Below are positions 26,917 to 35,894 of a DNA stretch of 64,000 nt, piece by piece. The stretch is from NCBI GenBank assembly GCA_036374795.1, contig DASUTC010000221.1:53541-117540 (forward strand), written 5' to 3'. This stretch comes from Herpetosiphonaceae bacterium (GTDB lineage: Bacteria; Chloroflexota; Chloroflexia; Chloroflexales; Kallotenuaceae). Each line of letters starts with the position of its first letter. The stretch's first letter is position 1. The position numbers and the translations under genes are program-made. The notes beneath the pieces are model-generated. The model was given only the letters and a program-made list of their open reading frames with translations, ran no database searches and had not been told where the DNA came from.

Positions 26917-28218
26917 TTACGGCTCCAACACGCCTTCGCTCTGGCCCTCGATCTGGATCACCACGCTCTGCACCGATTTGAACTGCCTGAGCGTGCGCTC
27001 GATCTGCTGGCGGATCGCCTGGACGCGCGCCGCGCCGCCGCCGTACGCGCGCAGCTCCTTCGAGAAGTTGGCGGTCGCGACGCCGTTGGTGATCGTCAGC
27101 TTGATCAGCCGGACCTCGTAGCCCCAGTCGGGCTGGCGGCCCGGAAACGTGACGATCTCCTGGACCGTCGGCAGCGCGGTGACAGCGCCCGCCGCGTTGC
27201 CGTCGGGAGGGCCTTTGAGCAGCTCGTTCAGCGCTGCCGAGGCGATCTGCGGAGTGCGTGGCACGTCGTGCTTGAAGACGATAAAATCATCGGCCTCCGG
27301 CGTCGTCCAGACAACATCGACGCGCTGTGTCTCGGCCTCTGCCAGCAGCCTGACGCCGACGCTCTGAAGAACCGCGCCATCGCCGCCGACGATCTCGAAT
27401 GTCGTCGCGCCGGGCGGCACAGCCGGCGGCATGCTCTCCGTGTTCCAGTCGATATTGGCAACGCCGTAGCCGACGTTATCGGTGCCCACGACGACCGGGA
27501 TCGTCTGCTCCAGCGTCTCCCCGTTGCCGAACCGCAGCCGTCCAAGGATCGACTGATTGGGCTGCACGCCACGAAACGCGACATGCATCGGCAGCGTCAC
27601 CGCCTGTCCCTCCACGGGGGCATCGAGCTGAAGGCCACCCCTGGTTTCTCCGGCTTGCAACTGGACCTGCACCGACTGGCTGGCGAGCATCGAGCCGTCC
27701 TTGGCGCTGGCCTCGAAGATCTCAAGCGTGGCTGTCTGCGCCTGAGCGGGCAGCCTGAAGGTCATCTGCTCCTCGAACGGGCCGCCCTGACCGATGTCGG
27801 GCGCGTGGACCGTCACCGGGATTGTCGCAAGCACGTTGCCCGATGCATCCTTGAGCTGCGCGGTCAGGTTTGCCTCAAACGGCCAGTAGTTCGTCTGGCC
27901 CTTGATCGTGATCGAGTTGCTGACGCTCGCGCCGGGCTTCGGCTCGGTGATCGTAATCGTGCGCTGCGCGGGAGCCGCTGTCGTCGGCTCCGCTGCGGGA
28001 GCACTGGTCGGCGCTGGCTGCTCTGTAGCGGTGGGCTGGACGGCGACAAGCGTTGGCGTCGGTGCCGCGCTGGGCGATGGCTGGGCAGCAGGCGAGCCGC
28101 TCGGCTGCTCCATCGTCGGGGCTGGCGGCTGCACCGCCGGGCCTGCGGGCGGGGTTGGGCTGCCGCAACTGGTCAAAACGATCAGGCAGAGGATCAGTCC
28201 ATATCTTGGGTAACGCAT
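26917..28218 (-). CDS. Lipoprotein with Gmad2-type Ig-like and GerMN domains
   Basis: The product has 433 residues. The signal ends in a lipobox (LTSC, Cys at about 18), then comes a Pro/Ala/Thr/Ser-rich linker of about 65 residues, an immunoglobulin-like Gmad2 domain (about 85-180: ITITEPKPGASVSNSITIKG), a second Ig-like part, and a C-terminal GerMN domain (VWTTPEADDFIVFKHDV...LNELLKGPP...ATANFSKEL). GerMN/Gmad2 pairs occur in exported proteins of many bacteria, named after the spore germination protein GerM; sporulation need not be implied. AAGGAG precedes the ATG at 28218. No partner gene is obvious. Confidence 0.85.
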   Translation of the reverse strand: MRYPRYGLILCLIVLTSCGSPTPPAGPAVQPPAPTMEQPSGSPAAQPSPSAAPTPTLVAVQPTATEQPAPTSAPAAEPTTAAPAQRTITITEPKPGASVSNSITIKGQTNYWPFEANLTAQLKDASGNVLATIPVTVHAPDIGQGGPFEEQMTFRLPAQAQTATLEIFEASAKDGSMLASQSVQVQLQAGETRGGLQLDAPVEGQAVTLPMHVAFRGVQPNQSILGRLRFGNGETLEQTIPVVVGTDNVGYGVANIDWNTESMPPAVPPGATTFEIVGGDGAVLQSVGVRLLAEAETQRVDVVWTTPEADDFIVFKHDVPRTPQIASAALNELLKGPPDGNAAGAVTALPTVQEIVTFPGRQPDWGYEVRLIKLTITNGVATANFSKELRAYGGGAARVQAIRQQIERTLRQFKSVQSVVIQIEGQSEGVLEP

Positions 28219-28336
28219 CTGTACACTCCTTGAGCCTATTAAGCATAGCAAAACGACCATCACTTAAGCGTGACGGTCGTACCACGAAGCGGTAACGTGT
28301 TGTTGATAACCTGATACGACCCTGATAGCGCTGCGG

Positions 28337-28990
28337 TCACGGCTCCATCCAGCGCGCAGCGTGCCAGCCCAGATGCGCGTGGCTGTTGAACAGACGAAGG
28401 ACGCGCTGCGCTCCGCTCCAGTCGATCACGCTGATCGTCGCCGGATCGAGAAACATGCGCTGAGCCACGCCGGGCGGCACGCCCAGGGTCACGGCGATCA
28501 GCGCCTTGATCGGCCCGACATGCGAAACCAGCACAATGGTCTGGTCTGGATGGCGCGCACACAGGCCGGTGGCGAAGACCTCGACGCGCGCAGCCATGGC
28601 CGCGATGCTCTCGCCTCCCGGCGGCGCGAGCGACGGATCGGACTCCCAGGCTTGATGCTGCGCCGCGTACTCCGTGCTATGCGCCAGCACCTCGGCTCGA
28701 CTCATGCCCTCCCAGGAGCCAAAGGCATTTTCGCGCAGCTCATCGGCGACCACGATCGGCAGGCCTAATGTCGCAGCAAGCGGCTGTGCCGTCGCCCGGG
28801 TGCGGCGGCGGGGGCTGACGTAGAGCGCGTGGATCGGCAGCGTCGCGAGCGCATGGGCGAGATGCTGCGCCTGCTGCTGCCCCCGCTCGGTCAGCTCGTC
28901 GTCGCGGCTGCCGATGTAGCGCATCTCGCGGTTGGCGGCGGTTTCGCCGTGCCGGACAAGAATAATGCGGGTGCGTTGTTTCATGTTCAT
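28337..28990 (-). CDS. Histidine phosphatase family protein (phosphoglycerate-mutase-like)
   Basis: The product has 217 residues. The catalytic RHGE is in LVRHGETAANRE (about 12-19), the second Arg in SPRRRTRATAQPLA, the acidic Glu in LRENAFGSWEGM and the second catalytic His in LVSHVGPIKAL. Members dephosphorylate small metabolites such as alpha-ribazole phosphate or 3-phosphoglycerate; which one cannot be told. ATG 28990 or 28984 are possible starts. Confidence 0.88.
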   Translation of the reverse strand: MNMKQRTRIILVRHGETAANREMRYIGSRDDELTERGQQQAQHLAHALATLPIHALYVSPRRRTRATAQPLAATLGLPIVVADELRENAFGSWEGMSRAEVLAHSTEYAAQHQAWESDPSLAPPGGESIAAMAARVEVFATGLCARHPDQTIVLVSHVGPIKALIAVTLGVPPGVAQRMFLDPATISVIDWSGAQRVLRLFNSHAHLGWHAARWMEP

Positions 28991-29032
28991 AGCTATTGTG
29001 AATGCGCAGCCTAGCACGATCGCCAGGGAGCG

Positions 29033-29440
29033 TCAAACATCGGATGATGAGCAGCGCATGCTCGTGCGGAGCAGATGATGATCGCCAGTGGGTTCGAGAT
29101 CTTCCAAAGCGACCTCTACCAACTCCGAGACTGTGAAGCCTCGCTCATGCAGCCAAACGTGAACCCATGCCAATAGCTCGTCTTTACTGAACGTATTAGC
29201 GTGGACGCACATGTAACATCCTTCGATCCAATAACCTCGTTCGGCAAACCTTGTTCGAGTCAGCCTTTTATATTCGGCCTTTCGCATACCATGCCCCGCA
29301 TAGGTTTGTCCTCCAATCGCATCCAGGGTGAGCCAGATGGGAGGTTTCGAGCATTCGGGATCATCTGGAAGCAGATACACATCTTCCCAGATCGTACGCG
29401 GCGTATCCCAGGTGTGCGGAATGTAGAATTTCCAGCGCAT
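29033..29440 (-). CDS. Hypothetical protein
   Basis: The product has 135 residues, acidic, rich in Trp (WKFYIPHTWDTPRTIWEDVYLLPDD) and with CYMC in the middle. There is no signal peptide. Codon usage is less GC-biased than in the neighbours, so late acquisition is possible. No family recognised. Confidence 0.5.
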   Translation of the reverse strand: MRWKFYIPHTWDTPRTIWEDVYLLPDDPECSKPPIWLTLDAIGGQTYAGHGMRKAEYKRLTRTRFAERGYWIEGCYMCVHANTFSKDELLAWVHVWLHERGFTVSELVEVALEDLEPTGDHHLLRTSMRCSSSDV

Positions 29441-29548
29441 GACACGTTGGCTCCAAACGATCCAGGTCTTTGAACATCATCGACGACAAGAGCATCCTCA
29501 TACCAGCGCCACGAGATGTGAAGCTACCCTGGAAGCGAACGAGCGGCA

Positions 29549-30067
29549 CTACTGCTCGTCCTCGCGCGCCTTGTGGAGCGCCTTGAGCGCGACATAGTTG
29601 TTGGCCGGCCTGGCGATGCGCGCGCGCTGCTCAGGCCGGAGCAGGCGAACCTGGCCGGGCACGCCCATCACCAGCGAGCCGGGCGGCACGATCATGCCCT
29701 CCGGCACCAGCGCCCGCGCCGCGACGATCGAGCCGGAGCCGATCTGCGCATGATTGAGCACCACCGCGCCCATGCCGATCAGCACATCGTCCTCGATCGT
29801 ACAGCCATGAACGATCGCGCCGTGACCGAGCGTGACGTTGCTGCCGATTGTCAGATACGCATCGGGATCGGCGTGCAGCACGCAGCCGTCTTGAATATTC
29901 GTGCGTGATCCGATACGGATCTCGCCTTCGTCGCCGCGAATGACCGCCATCGGCCAGACGCTGCTATCCGCGCCGATGCAGACCGTGCCGCGCACATAGG
30001 CATGGGGCGAGATATAGGCGGAGGGATCGATCGATAGACGGTCGGTGATGTTCGGCCATGAGGTCAT
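29549..30067 (-). CDS. Gamma-class carbonic anhydrase family protein
   Basis: The product has 172 residues forming a left-handed beta-helix of hexapeptide repeats. The expected three metal His are visible in GCVLHAD (about 62-68) and VTLGHGAIVHGC (about 78-89), and RGDEGEIRIG near 45 is typical. Active members hydrate CO2 with Zn or Fe; others (PaaY/YrdA types) have no proven activity. It stands alone, divergent from the flavoprotein gene. Confidence 0.9.
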   Translation of the reverse strand: MTSWPNITDRLSIDPSAYISPHAYVRGTVCIGADSSVWPMAVIRGDEGEIRIGSRTNIQDGCVLHADPDAYLTIGSNVTLGHGAIVHGCTIEDDVLIGMGAVVLNHAQIGSGSIVAARALVPEGMIVPPGSLVMGVPGQVRLLRPEQRARIARPANNYVALKALHKAREDEQ

Positions 30068-30255
30068 AGGCTAGATCCTTTCATCCTGGATTGCATACAC
30101 TGCTCGTATTTTATCCCAAACTCTCGCCGCTGACCTGCCGCTACATCTTTTGGCGTAGGGCAGAGATCGGTACAAAGCCCCGCCGAGTCAGCAAATAATC
30201 AGGCTCCTGTGATCATTGAATCAGGTAATCATGAAAAAACATCAGGAGCGGAGCA

Positions 30256-31503
30256 ATGACGAACATCGGTATTGTTGGCGCGGGAGTCGCGGGCCTGCAA
30301 CTTGGTTTATATCTTCGGCAGCATAACATTGAAACCACGCTCTACGCCGAGCGATCACCTGAGCAGCAGTTCGGCAGCCGGCTTCCGGCGCTGGTCGCTC
30401 GCGTCGGACATACCCGCGAGCGCGAGCGGCAGCTTGGCGTCAACCACTGGGATGGCGGCAACAACGAGTTTGGTCGCCTCAACGTCTACATCAGCGGCGA
30501 GCAGCCGCTCAGCTTTACGGGTCATGCATCCAGCCCATTGATCGCCGTGGACATGCGCATCTACCTGGGACGGCTTCAGGAAGACTTTGTCGCGCGCGGC
30601 GGGCATGTCGTCGTCGGTGCGGTGGATGCGAGCGATCTGGAGCGGCTATCCGAGCAGCACGATCTGCTGGTGGTGGCGGCTGGTCGCGGCGGTCTGCTGG
30701 GCGTGTTTCCCCGCATCGATGAGCTTTCACCCTTCGACCGACCGCAGCGCTGGATCGCGACGGGCATCTTCCGGGGCATCAGGGCCAACCCGTCCAGCGC
30801 CTCTGTCATCTTTGCGCCGGGCCACGGCGAGATCTTCGAGTTTCCGATCTACTCATTCGAGCCGAACGTGACCGGCCTGGGCATTGAGGCCGCGCCCGGC
30901 AGCGCGTTCGAGGAAGCCGTGCGGATGCGATATGAGGACGATCCGCAGCGCTTCAACCGCACGTGGCTCGACCTCATCCGCGAGCACGCACCGCTGATCT
31001 ATGAGCGGATCGACCCTGAGCGCTTCGAGCTGACGCGACCGCTGGACCTGCTGCAGGGCGGTGTCACGCCTGCGGTGCGGCGCGGCTATGCCCAGCTTGG
31101 CAACGGCAGGTACATCATGGCGCTGGGCGACGCCCATGTCACCAACGATCCGATCACCGGCCAGGGCGCGAACACCGCATCCCGCGTTGCCTTTATGCTC
31201 GGCGAGGCGATCCGCAACAACCCGACCTTCGACGAGGGCTTCTTCCAATGGATGGAGCAGCGCGTCATCGCCTACGCCGGCCAGGTCGCCAAATGGAGCA
31301 ACGCGATGTTGCAGCCGCCGCAGGACCACATGATCGAGCTGATGGTCGCAGCAGCGCACAACCAGGCGGTCGCCGACGCCTTTGCGGGCTTCTTCGAGCA
31401 GCCGGTTATCGCCTGGCAGGTCATGTCCAGCGCGGAGTCGACCGCCGAGTTTCTTCGGCAGTTCGGCTGGCAGGGCATGCCGCAGATGCTCCAGGCGGCC
31501 TGA
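30256..31503 (+). CDS. StyA-like styrene/indole monooxygenase family flavoprotein
   Basis: The product has 415 residues. The FAD loop GAGVAGLQLG (about 8-17) is at the N-terminus. The C-terminal block LGDAHVTNDPITGQGANTASR is that of the two-component styrene monooxygenase oxygenase subunit (SMOA_sbd family), which epoxidises styrene or oxidises indole using FADH2 from a separate reductase. No StyB reductase lies nearby, so FADH2 must come from elsewhere or the substrate differs. GGAGCGG precedes the ATG. Confidence 0.85.
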   Translation: MTNIGIVGAGVAGLQLGLYLRQHNIETTLYAERSPEQQFGSRLPALVARVGHTRERERQLGVNHWDGGNNEFGRLNVYISGEQPLSFTGHASSPLIAVDMRIYLGRLQEDFVARGGHVVVGAVDASDLERLSEQHDLLVVAAGRGGLLGVFPRIDELSPFDRPQRWIATGIFRGIRANPSSASVIFAPGHGEIFEFPIYSFEPNVTGLGIEAAPGSAFEEAVRMRYEDDPQRFNRTWLDLIREHAPLIYERIDPERFELTRPLDLLQGGVTPAVRRGYAQLGNGRYIMALGDAHVTNDPITGQGANTASRVAFMLGEAIRNNPTFDEGFFQWMEQRVIAYAGQVAKWSNAMLQPPQDHMIELMVAAAHNQAVADAFAGFFEQPVIAWQVMSSAESTAEFLRQFGWQGMPQMLQAA

Positions 31504-31690
31504 CGGAGAACAAAGGAACAAAGGGAGAGCCGAGAACCAAGAACCAAGAACCCGCTTCCCCCTCGCCTGCGCAGCGGGAGAGGGGGCGGGTGCCCTCTGG
31601 GCATGGTGAGGACCTGGAACTCGGTTCTTGAACTCGAAACTTGGAACTCGAACGGGGGTGGAGTGCGAGACGATCGCATTTCACCCTCGT
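31501..31690. repeat. Intergenic island with GAACCAAGAAC words and a REP-like hairpin
   Basis: Repeats of GAACCAA are followed by the hairpin CCCCCTC...GAGGGGG (31557-31586), then a 20-bp word (31587-31606) repeated at 49492-49511, then GAACTCGAAACTTGG (31630-31644), which also occurs at 1410-1424. It lies between convergent genes and is non-coding. Confidence 0.65.
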
Positions 31691-31716
31691 CCATTGCCCG
31701 CCAGAGCGGGCACGGA

Positions 31717-32634
31717 TCACAGCGGCGGCAGCCCTTGCAGATACACCACCATTGCCCGAATTGCCTGCTGATGCCCTGAGCGATAGAACGCGCGCTCTTT
31801 CTCGTCCAGCGCTGCCGTGTTAGGCACGTCGTCAAACGGATAATCGATCAGCATCTCGACATCGCTCGTATCGTCGAGATGGGGCGGAACCCGATCCGCC
31901 GTCAGCGCCGTGACCACCCGCTGCTCGACCTCGTCGAAATAAGCGCTGTTGGCGCTCAGCACGTCGGGGCTGTGCATGCCGGGCGCGTGGCAGTAGAGCA
32001 CCGTCACCGGTTCGAGCGCCTGAAGCTGCTTGAGCGACGCGCGCAGATAGGGCAGATCGGCGGGGCTGCCGACGAACGGAAAGGGCATCTCGGCGGCATC
32101 ACCCGCAAAGACCGTGCGAATCTCAGGAATCCAGATCGACACATGATCGGGCGTGTGGCCGGGCGTCGGCAGCAGCTCAAAGGTCAGATCACCGCCGTCG
32201 ATCGTCAGACCGCCGCTGAAGACCAGCGTTGGCGGCACAAGCCGCACATCCGCGAACGTCTGCGGCTCCTCCGCCTGTTTCTGGGCCAGGGCCGTCTGCG
32301 CCTCGGCGGACAGGAGGCGCTCGCGGCAGAGACGGTGGCCGATCACCGGCGCGGGATAGCGCGCCTCCGCTCCGACGAAGGCGGCGTTACCCCAGGCATG
32401 ATCCCAATCGGCGTGCGTATTGATCACCAGGAGCTGGCGTCGGCCATCGAGCGCGTCGCTGACGGCAGCGAGCATCATGCCTGCCAGCGCGGGATTGAGC
32501 AGCGTGTCGAGCAGCACGACGTAGCGCTGGCTGACGACGGCAAAGCTTGTCACCAGCCGCTCATATTGAAACACAAGAATCCGCTGGTCCCAGCCTGCGT
32601 TGGGAACGATACGAAAGTCGTACGATGTCGTCAT
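31717..32634 (-). CDS. MBL-fold metallo-hydrolase
   Basis: The product has 305 residues. The metal motif reads THADWDH instead of the common THxHxDH, and the downstream ligands LPTPGHTPDHVS, FAGDAAE and LYCHAPG are in place. The second His of HxHxDH is thus an Asp, as in a subset of MBL proteins, which may change the metal or activity. It begins four bases after the TolB-like gene stops, so the two form an operon. Substrate unknown. Confidence 0.87.
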   Translation of the reverse strand: MTTSYDFRIVPNAGWDQRILVFQYERLVTSFAVVSQRYVVLLDTLLNPALAGMMLAAVSDALDGRRQLLVINTHADWDHAWGNAAFVGAEARYPAPVIGHRLCRERLLSAEAQTALAQKQAEEPQTFADVRLVPPTLVFSGGLTIDGGDLTFELLPTPGHTPDHVSIWIPEIRTVFAGDAAEMPFPFVGSPADLPYLRASLKQLQALEPVTVLYCHAPGMHSPDVLSANSAYFDEVEQRVVTALTADRVPPHLDDTSDVEMLIDYPFDDVPNTAALDEKERAFYRSGHQQAIRAMVVYLQGLPPL

Positions 32635-32638
32635 AGCG

Positions 32639-33868
32639 TTATGGACGCTCCTTTGCTGAGTCTAGCCACAAGCCCAGGACACCCTGGCTCACCAACTGCG
32701 TCTGCCCCGAAGCAACGTCGAGCGAATAAACGCCGCTGGTGGAGGCGTATAACAAGCGGCTGCCGGTACGATCCCACACCCGGATCGATTGGGCATACTG
32801 ATCGAAGAACGGCAGCAGGTCCAGAAACTCCTCCGAGGGCGTGAAGAGATCAAAGGAGCGTATATCGCCGTCGCGCAGCGTGAGCACGTTCCAGCGCATC
32901 CGCAATCGCTCCTGCGCCAGCGAGATCGTCTCGGTTTCGCCACGAGCGGCCAGTGTCAGAAAGGCCAGCGCATCGCCTGCCGGGGACCAGAAGCAGGTCA
33001 GCACGCCGCTCTTGATCGTTTGGTCGTCGCCGTCGGCGGCGCGCAGGATATGCAGCTCTCCGAGCGCATCGTCGGCAAAGGTGAGATAGGCGATGTGCCG
33101 CGCGTCGGGCGCGGTGACAAAAAGCGTATTCTCGTCGACGCTAGCCAGCCGCCGCTGCACGCTGCCCTGTCCGTCGATCGTGACGAGCGCCGGGCCGGAC
33201 GATTCGCGGATCACCACGAGGGCTTGCTGGCCTTCTGGTAGCCAGCCCGGCGCTTGAAAGAGGGCGGGCGCTGCCGGAAGCGCGCGCGGCTCTGTCGCGC
33301 CCCAATCGTAGAGCTGCAACGAGCCGGATGGAGCGCCGCCGCCGATATGCAGGAGCAACTGCTGGCTGTTGGGCGACCACGAGAAATACGAGGGCTCGCC
33401 CGGCGCGATCGACATCGCCTGATCGGGTGCGGCGAGCGGCACGCCGTGGAGCGTCATGCCCGTGGGATCGTTCGCCAGAAAGGCCAGCCTCCGGCTATCG
33501 GGCGACCACGACAGATAGAACGGGTGACTGTTGGGCTGGTCGTAGAGCGTGAGCGGCTCGCCGTCGAGGCGATGGATCGTCAGCGTCGACACAATGCTGG
33601 CCGAGGTATGGCGGAGCGTCACGGCGGCGACACTGCGACCATCGGGCGCGGGCGTTGGAAAGCGGTAGATCAGCGTTGAGCCGTTGGCATCGCTGGTCAG
33701 CGGTCGCGTCCTGCCCTGCTCGTCGACGAGCAGCAGGTTGCCGTCGCGCTGCTGAACCACGATCGTCCAGGCTTCGGGCATGCCCCGCGCGACCCACCAC
33801 ACGCCCGCGCTGGTAGTGCCCAGGAGCAGCGCCACGATCATACTCAACGCCTGCGCAAACCGCCGCAT
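32639..33868 (-). CDS. Membrane-anchored TolB-like beta-propeller protein
   Basis: The product has 409 residues from the ATG at 33868, preceded by AAGGAGACGAGCT. One N-terminal hydrophobic segment (about 8-26) anchors or exports the protein. The rest consists of PD40/WD40-like repeats with motifs such as SWSPDSRRLAFLA, SWSPNSQQLLLH and FWSPAGDALAFL. Such propellers bind proteins or sense envelope ligands. The frame is open to 34252 on this strand, but that part overlaps the divergent methyltransferase gene and has no initiation signal. Confidence 0.82.
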   Translation of the reverse strand: MRRFAQALSMIVALLLGTTSAGVWWVARGMPEAWTIVVQQRDGNLLLVDEQGRTRPLTSDANGSTLIYRFPTPAPDGRSVAAVTLRHTSASIVSTLTIHRLDGEPLTLYDQPNSHPFYLSWSPDSRRLAFLANDPTGMTLHGVPLAAPDQAMSIAPGEPSYFSWSPNSQQLLLHIGGGAPSGSLQLYDWGATEPRALPAAPALFQAPGWLPEGQQALVVIRESSGPALVTIDGQGSVQRRLASVDENTLFVTAPDARHIAYLTFADDALGELHILRAADGDDQTIKSGVLTCFWSPAGDALAFLTLAARGETETISLAQERLRMRWNVLTLRDGDIRSFDLFTPSEEFLDLLPFFDQYAQSIRVWDRTGSRLLYASTSGVYSLDVASGQTQLVSQGVLGLWLDSAKERP

Positions 33869-33892
33869 AGCTCGTCTCCTTGCCTTTGTTCG

Positions 33893-33898
33893 ATTATA
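33893..33898 (-). promoter_or_regulatory. -10 element for the TolB-like/MBL operon
   Basis: TATAAT on the minus strand lies 24 bases ahead of the ATG at 33868. The -35 is not distinct. Confidence 0.4.
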
Positions 33899-33914
33899 GC
33901 ATCCACACACAGGG

Positions 33915-33942
33915 CGTGACGGCGCAGGATGTATGCTATACT
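33915..33942 (+). promoter_or_regulatory. Candidate promoter for the methyltransferase gene
   Basis: CGTGAC (33915-33920) and TATACT (33937-33942) are 16 bases apart, 54 bases before the ATG at 33997. It is back to back with the minus-strand -10 at 33893. Confidence 0.4.
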
Positions 33943-33996
33943 GGCTCACATGTGTCCATGCGCATACCTGCATCACACGAGAGACGAGAAGCGTGT

Positions 33997-34797
33997 ATGA
34001 GCGTTGTTTTTGATCGTGCGGCTTCGTTTTACGATCGAACGCGGGCGCTGCCGCAGCAGGCGGAGAGCTGGCTAGCCCAGGCGCTACGCGAGCAGACCGC
34101 GCTCCAGCCGGGCAGCCGGGTGCTTGAGATCGGCGTCGGCACGGGCCGGATTGCGCTTCCGTTAATCCATAGTAATCAGTATCGTTACACAGGCATCGAT
34201 CTTTCGCGTACCATGATGGAGGCGCTGCGCGCCAAACTCGGAGACGTGCCAATCGCGCTGATCCAGGGCGATATTGCCGCTCTGCCGCTCGACGCTGGCA
34301 CGTTTGATGCGATCGTCGCGGTGCATGTGTTTCATCTCGTCAGCGCGTGGTCGCAAGGCATGGATGAGGTCAGGCGGGTGCTGCGGCCCGGCGGCATGCT
34401 GCTCCACGGGCACAACCGCTCAGCCGGGGAGTCGGCGGCGGACGAGCTGAAGAAGCGGATATCCTCCATTGCCAAATCACTCAGTACCGCCGACAATGCA
34501 TCGCCGACCGAGCGGCTGGATCATCCGCAGATTGCGCAGGCATTGGAGCAGCGCTTCGGCCCACCGCGCGAGGTGGCGACGCCCTTCTGGCAGGTGACGC
34601 GCACGCCACGCGAGATCATCGACGCCATCGAGGCGCGCTGCTGGTCGCACACATGGGCGCTCTCGGATGCCGTGCTGGCCCAGACCGTGGCAGAAGGACG
34701 GCGCTGGGCGCTCGAACGGTTCGGCAGCCTGGACGCGCCGATCCGCGAAGAGCAGCAATTCGTATGGGACGTGTACCGGCTACCCATGACGCGCTGA
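33997..34797 (+). CDS. Class I SAM-dependent methyltransferase
   Basis: The product has 266 residues. SAM motif I is VLEIGVGTGRIALPL (about 44-58), motif II GIDLSRTMM, then the DIAALPLDAGTFDAIVAVHVFHL block and VLRPGGMLLHGHN. This is the UbiE/methyltransferase-11 type. The methyl acceptor is unknown. An open stretch back to 33880 lacks a ribosome-binding site and overlaps promoter elements. Confidence 0.87.
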   Translation: MSVVFDRAASFYDRTRALPQQAESWLAQALREQTALQPGSRVLEIGVGTGRIALPLIHSNQYRYTGIDLSRTMMEALRAKLGDVPIALIQGDIAALPLDAGTFDAIVAVHVFHLVSAWSQGMDEVRRVLRPGGMLLHGHNRSAGESAADELKKRISSIAKSLSTADNASPTERLDHPQIAQALEQRFGPPREVATPFWQVTRTPREIIDAIEARCWSHTWALSDAVLAQTVAEGRRWALERFGSLDAPIREEQQFVWDVYRLPMTR

Positions 34798-34850
34798 GTC
34801 AGCGGCGGTTGGCTGAGCGGCGCGCGTGATACGAGCGGAAAGATAGAGTT

Positions 34851-35834
34851 ATGGCCGTTAAACAACTTCGTCCAGCGAAACCGCTACCGCCGCCGCAGCC
34901 CGTCGAGCGGTCGCCGCGCATCCAGACGATCACGCATGGCGATCTGGTCTGGATCGACATCCGGCAGCCAACGCCGACGGAGATGGGCGATCTGCGCCGT
35001 AGATTTCCATTCCATCCGCTCACGCTCGACGATTGCTTGAGCAAAGTGCAGCGCCCGAAGCTCGACGACTACACCGAGGAAGGCTACATCTTTCTGGTGC
35101 TGCATTTTCCGATCTTCAACAAGCAGACTCGCCATACCAATCCCGCCGAGGTCGATATTTTCGTCGGCAGCGGCTATGTGGTGACAGTCCACGAGGGCCA
35201 TCTCAAGCCCCTGTTACAGACGTTTGCGGCGGCGCAGAACGACGAGGGCGTGCGCGAGCGGCTGATGGGCCGGGGATCGGGCTTTCTGCTCTACCGCATC
35301 ATCGACCGGCTGGTCGATTACGTTTTTCCGATCCTGCGGAAGATCGACGAGCAGATCGAGCAGGTCGAGAACGACATCATCGACGGCGATGTGCGCAAAT
35401 TGGTGCAAGAGCTATCCTTTGCGCGCCGCGACATTATCACGCTGCGCCGGATCATCAAGCCGAATCTGCCGGTGCTGCGTCAGCTCGAAAGCCGCGAGCG
35501 CGCCTTTTTGAATCTGGACGAAGATACGTACTTTGGTAGCATTCTCGATCATCTCGGCAGGCAGTGGGATATGCTTGAGGACGACAAAGAGATCATCGAG
35601 GGCTTGAACGACACGCTCGACACCCTGACATCGCATCGCATCAACGAGGTGATGAAGATTCTCACGGTGATCTCAGTGGTGCTGCTGCCGATGACGCTGG
35701 TCGCAAGCATCTACGGCATGAACATCGGTCTGCCCTTTGCGGAGCATCCGTTTGCCTTTGTGATCGTCTCCGGCTGGATGCTGGCGGCGGCGCTGGGCAT
35801 GCTCAGCTACTTTCGCTATAAGGGCTGGGTCTAG
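34851..35834 (+). CDS. corA: CorA-family Mg2+/divalent cation transporter
   Basis: The product has 327 residues. A soluble alpha/beta N-domain and long helices are followed by two C-terminal membrane segments with YGMN (about 288-291) in the selectivity loop, the CorA signature GMN. It forms a pentameric inner-membrane channel. It follows the methyltransferase by 53 bases. Confidence 0.94.
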   Translation: MAVKQLRPAKPLPPPQPVERSPRIQTITHGDLVWIDIRQPTPTEMGDLRRRFPFHPLTLDDCLSKVQRPKLDDYTEEGYIFLVLHFPIFNKQTRHTNPAEVDIFVGSGYVVTVHEGHLKPLLQTFAAAQNDEGVRERLMGRGSGFLLYRIIDRLVDYVFPILRKIDEQIEQVENDIIDGDVRKLVQELSFARRDIITLRRIIKPNLPVLRQLESRERAFLNLDEDTYFGSILDHLGRQWDMLEDDKEIIEGLNDTLDTLTSHRINEVMKILTVISVVLLPMTLVASIYGMNIGLPFAEHPFAFVIVSGWMLAAALGMLSYFRYKGWV

Positions 35835-35894
35835 CCCACGGATTCATGGTTGTACACCCGTACGGGTCGCATCGCATGGTATGATACTATTCTG

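Noticed and set aside
26797..28233. 478-codon + strand frame opposite the GerMN lipoprotein gene
   Set aside because: Antisense shadow with Arg/Asp/Leu-biased composition and no domain, while the minus-strand protein has a signal peptide and known domains.
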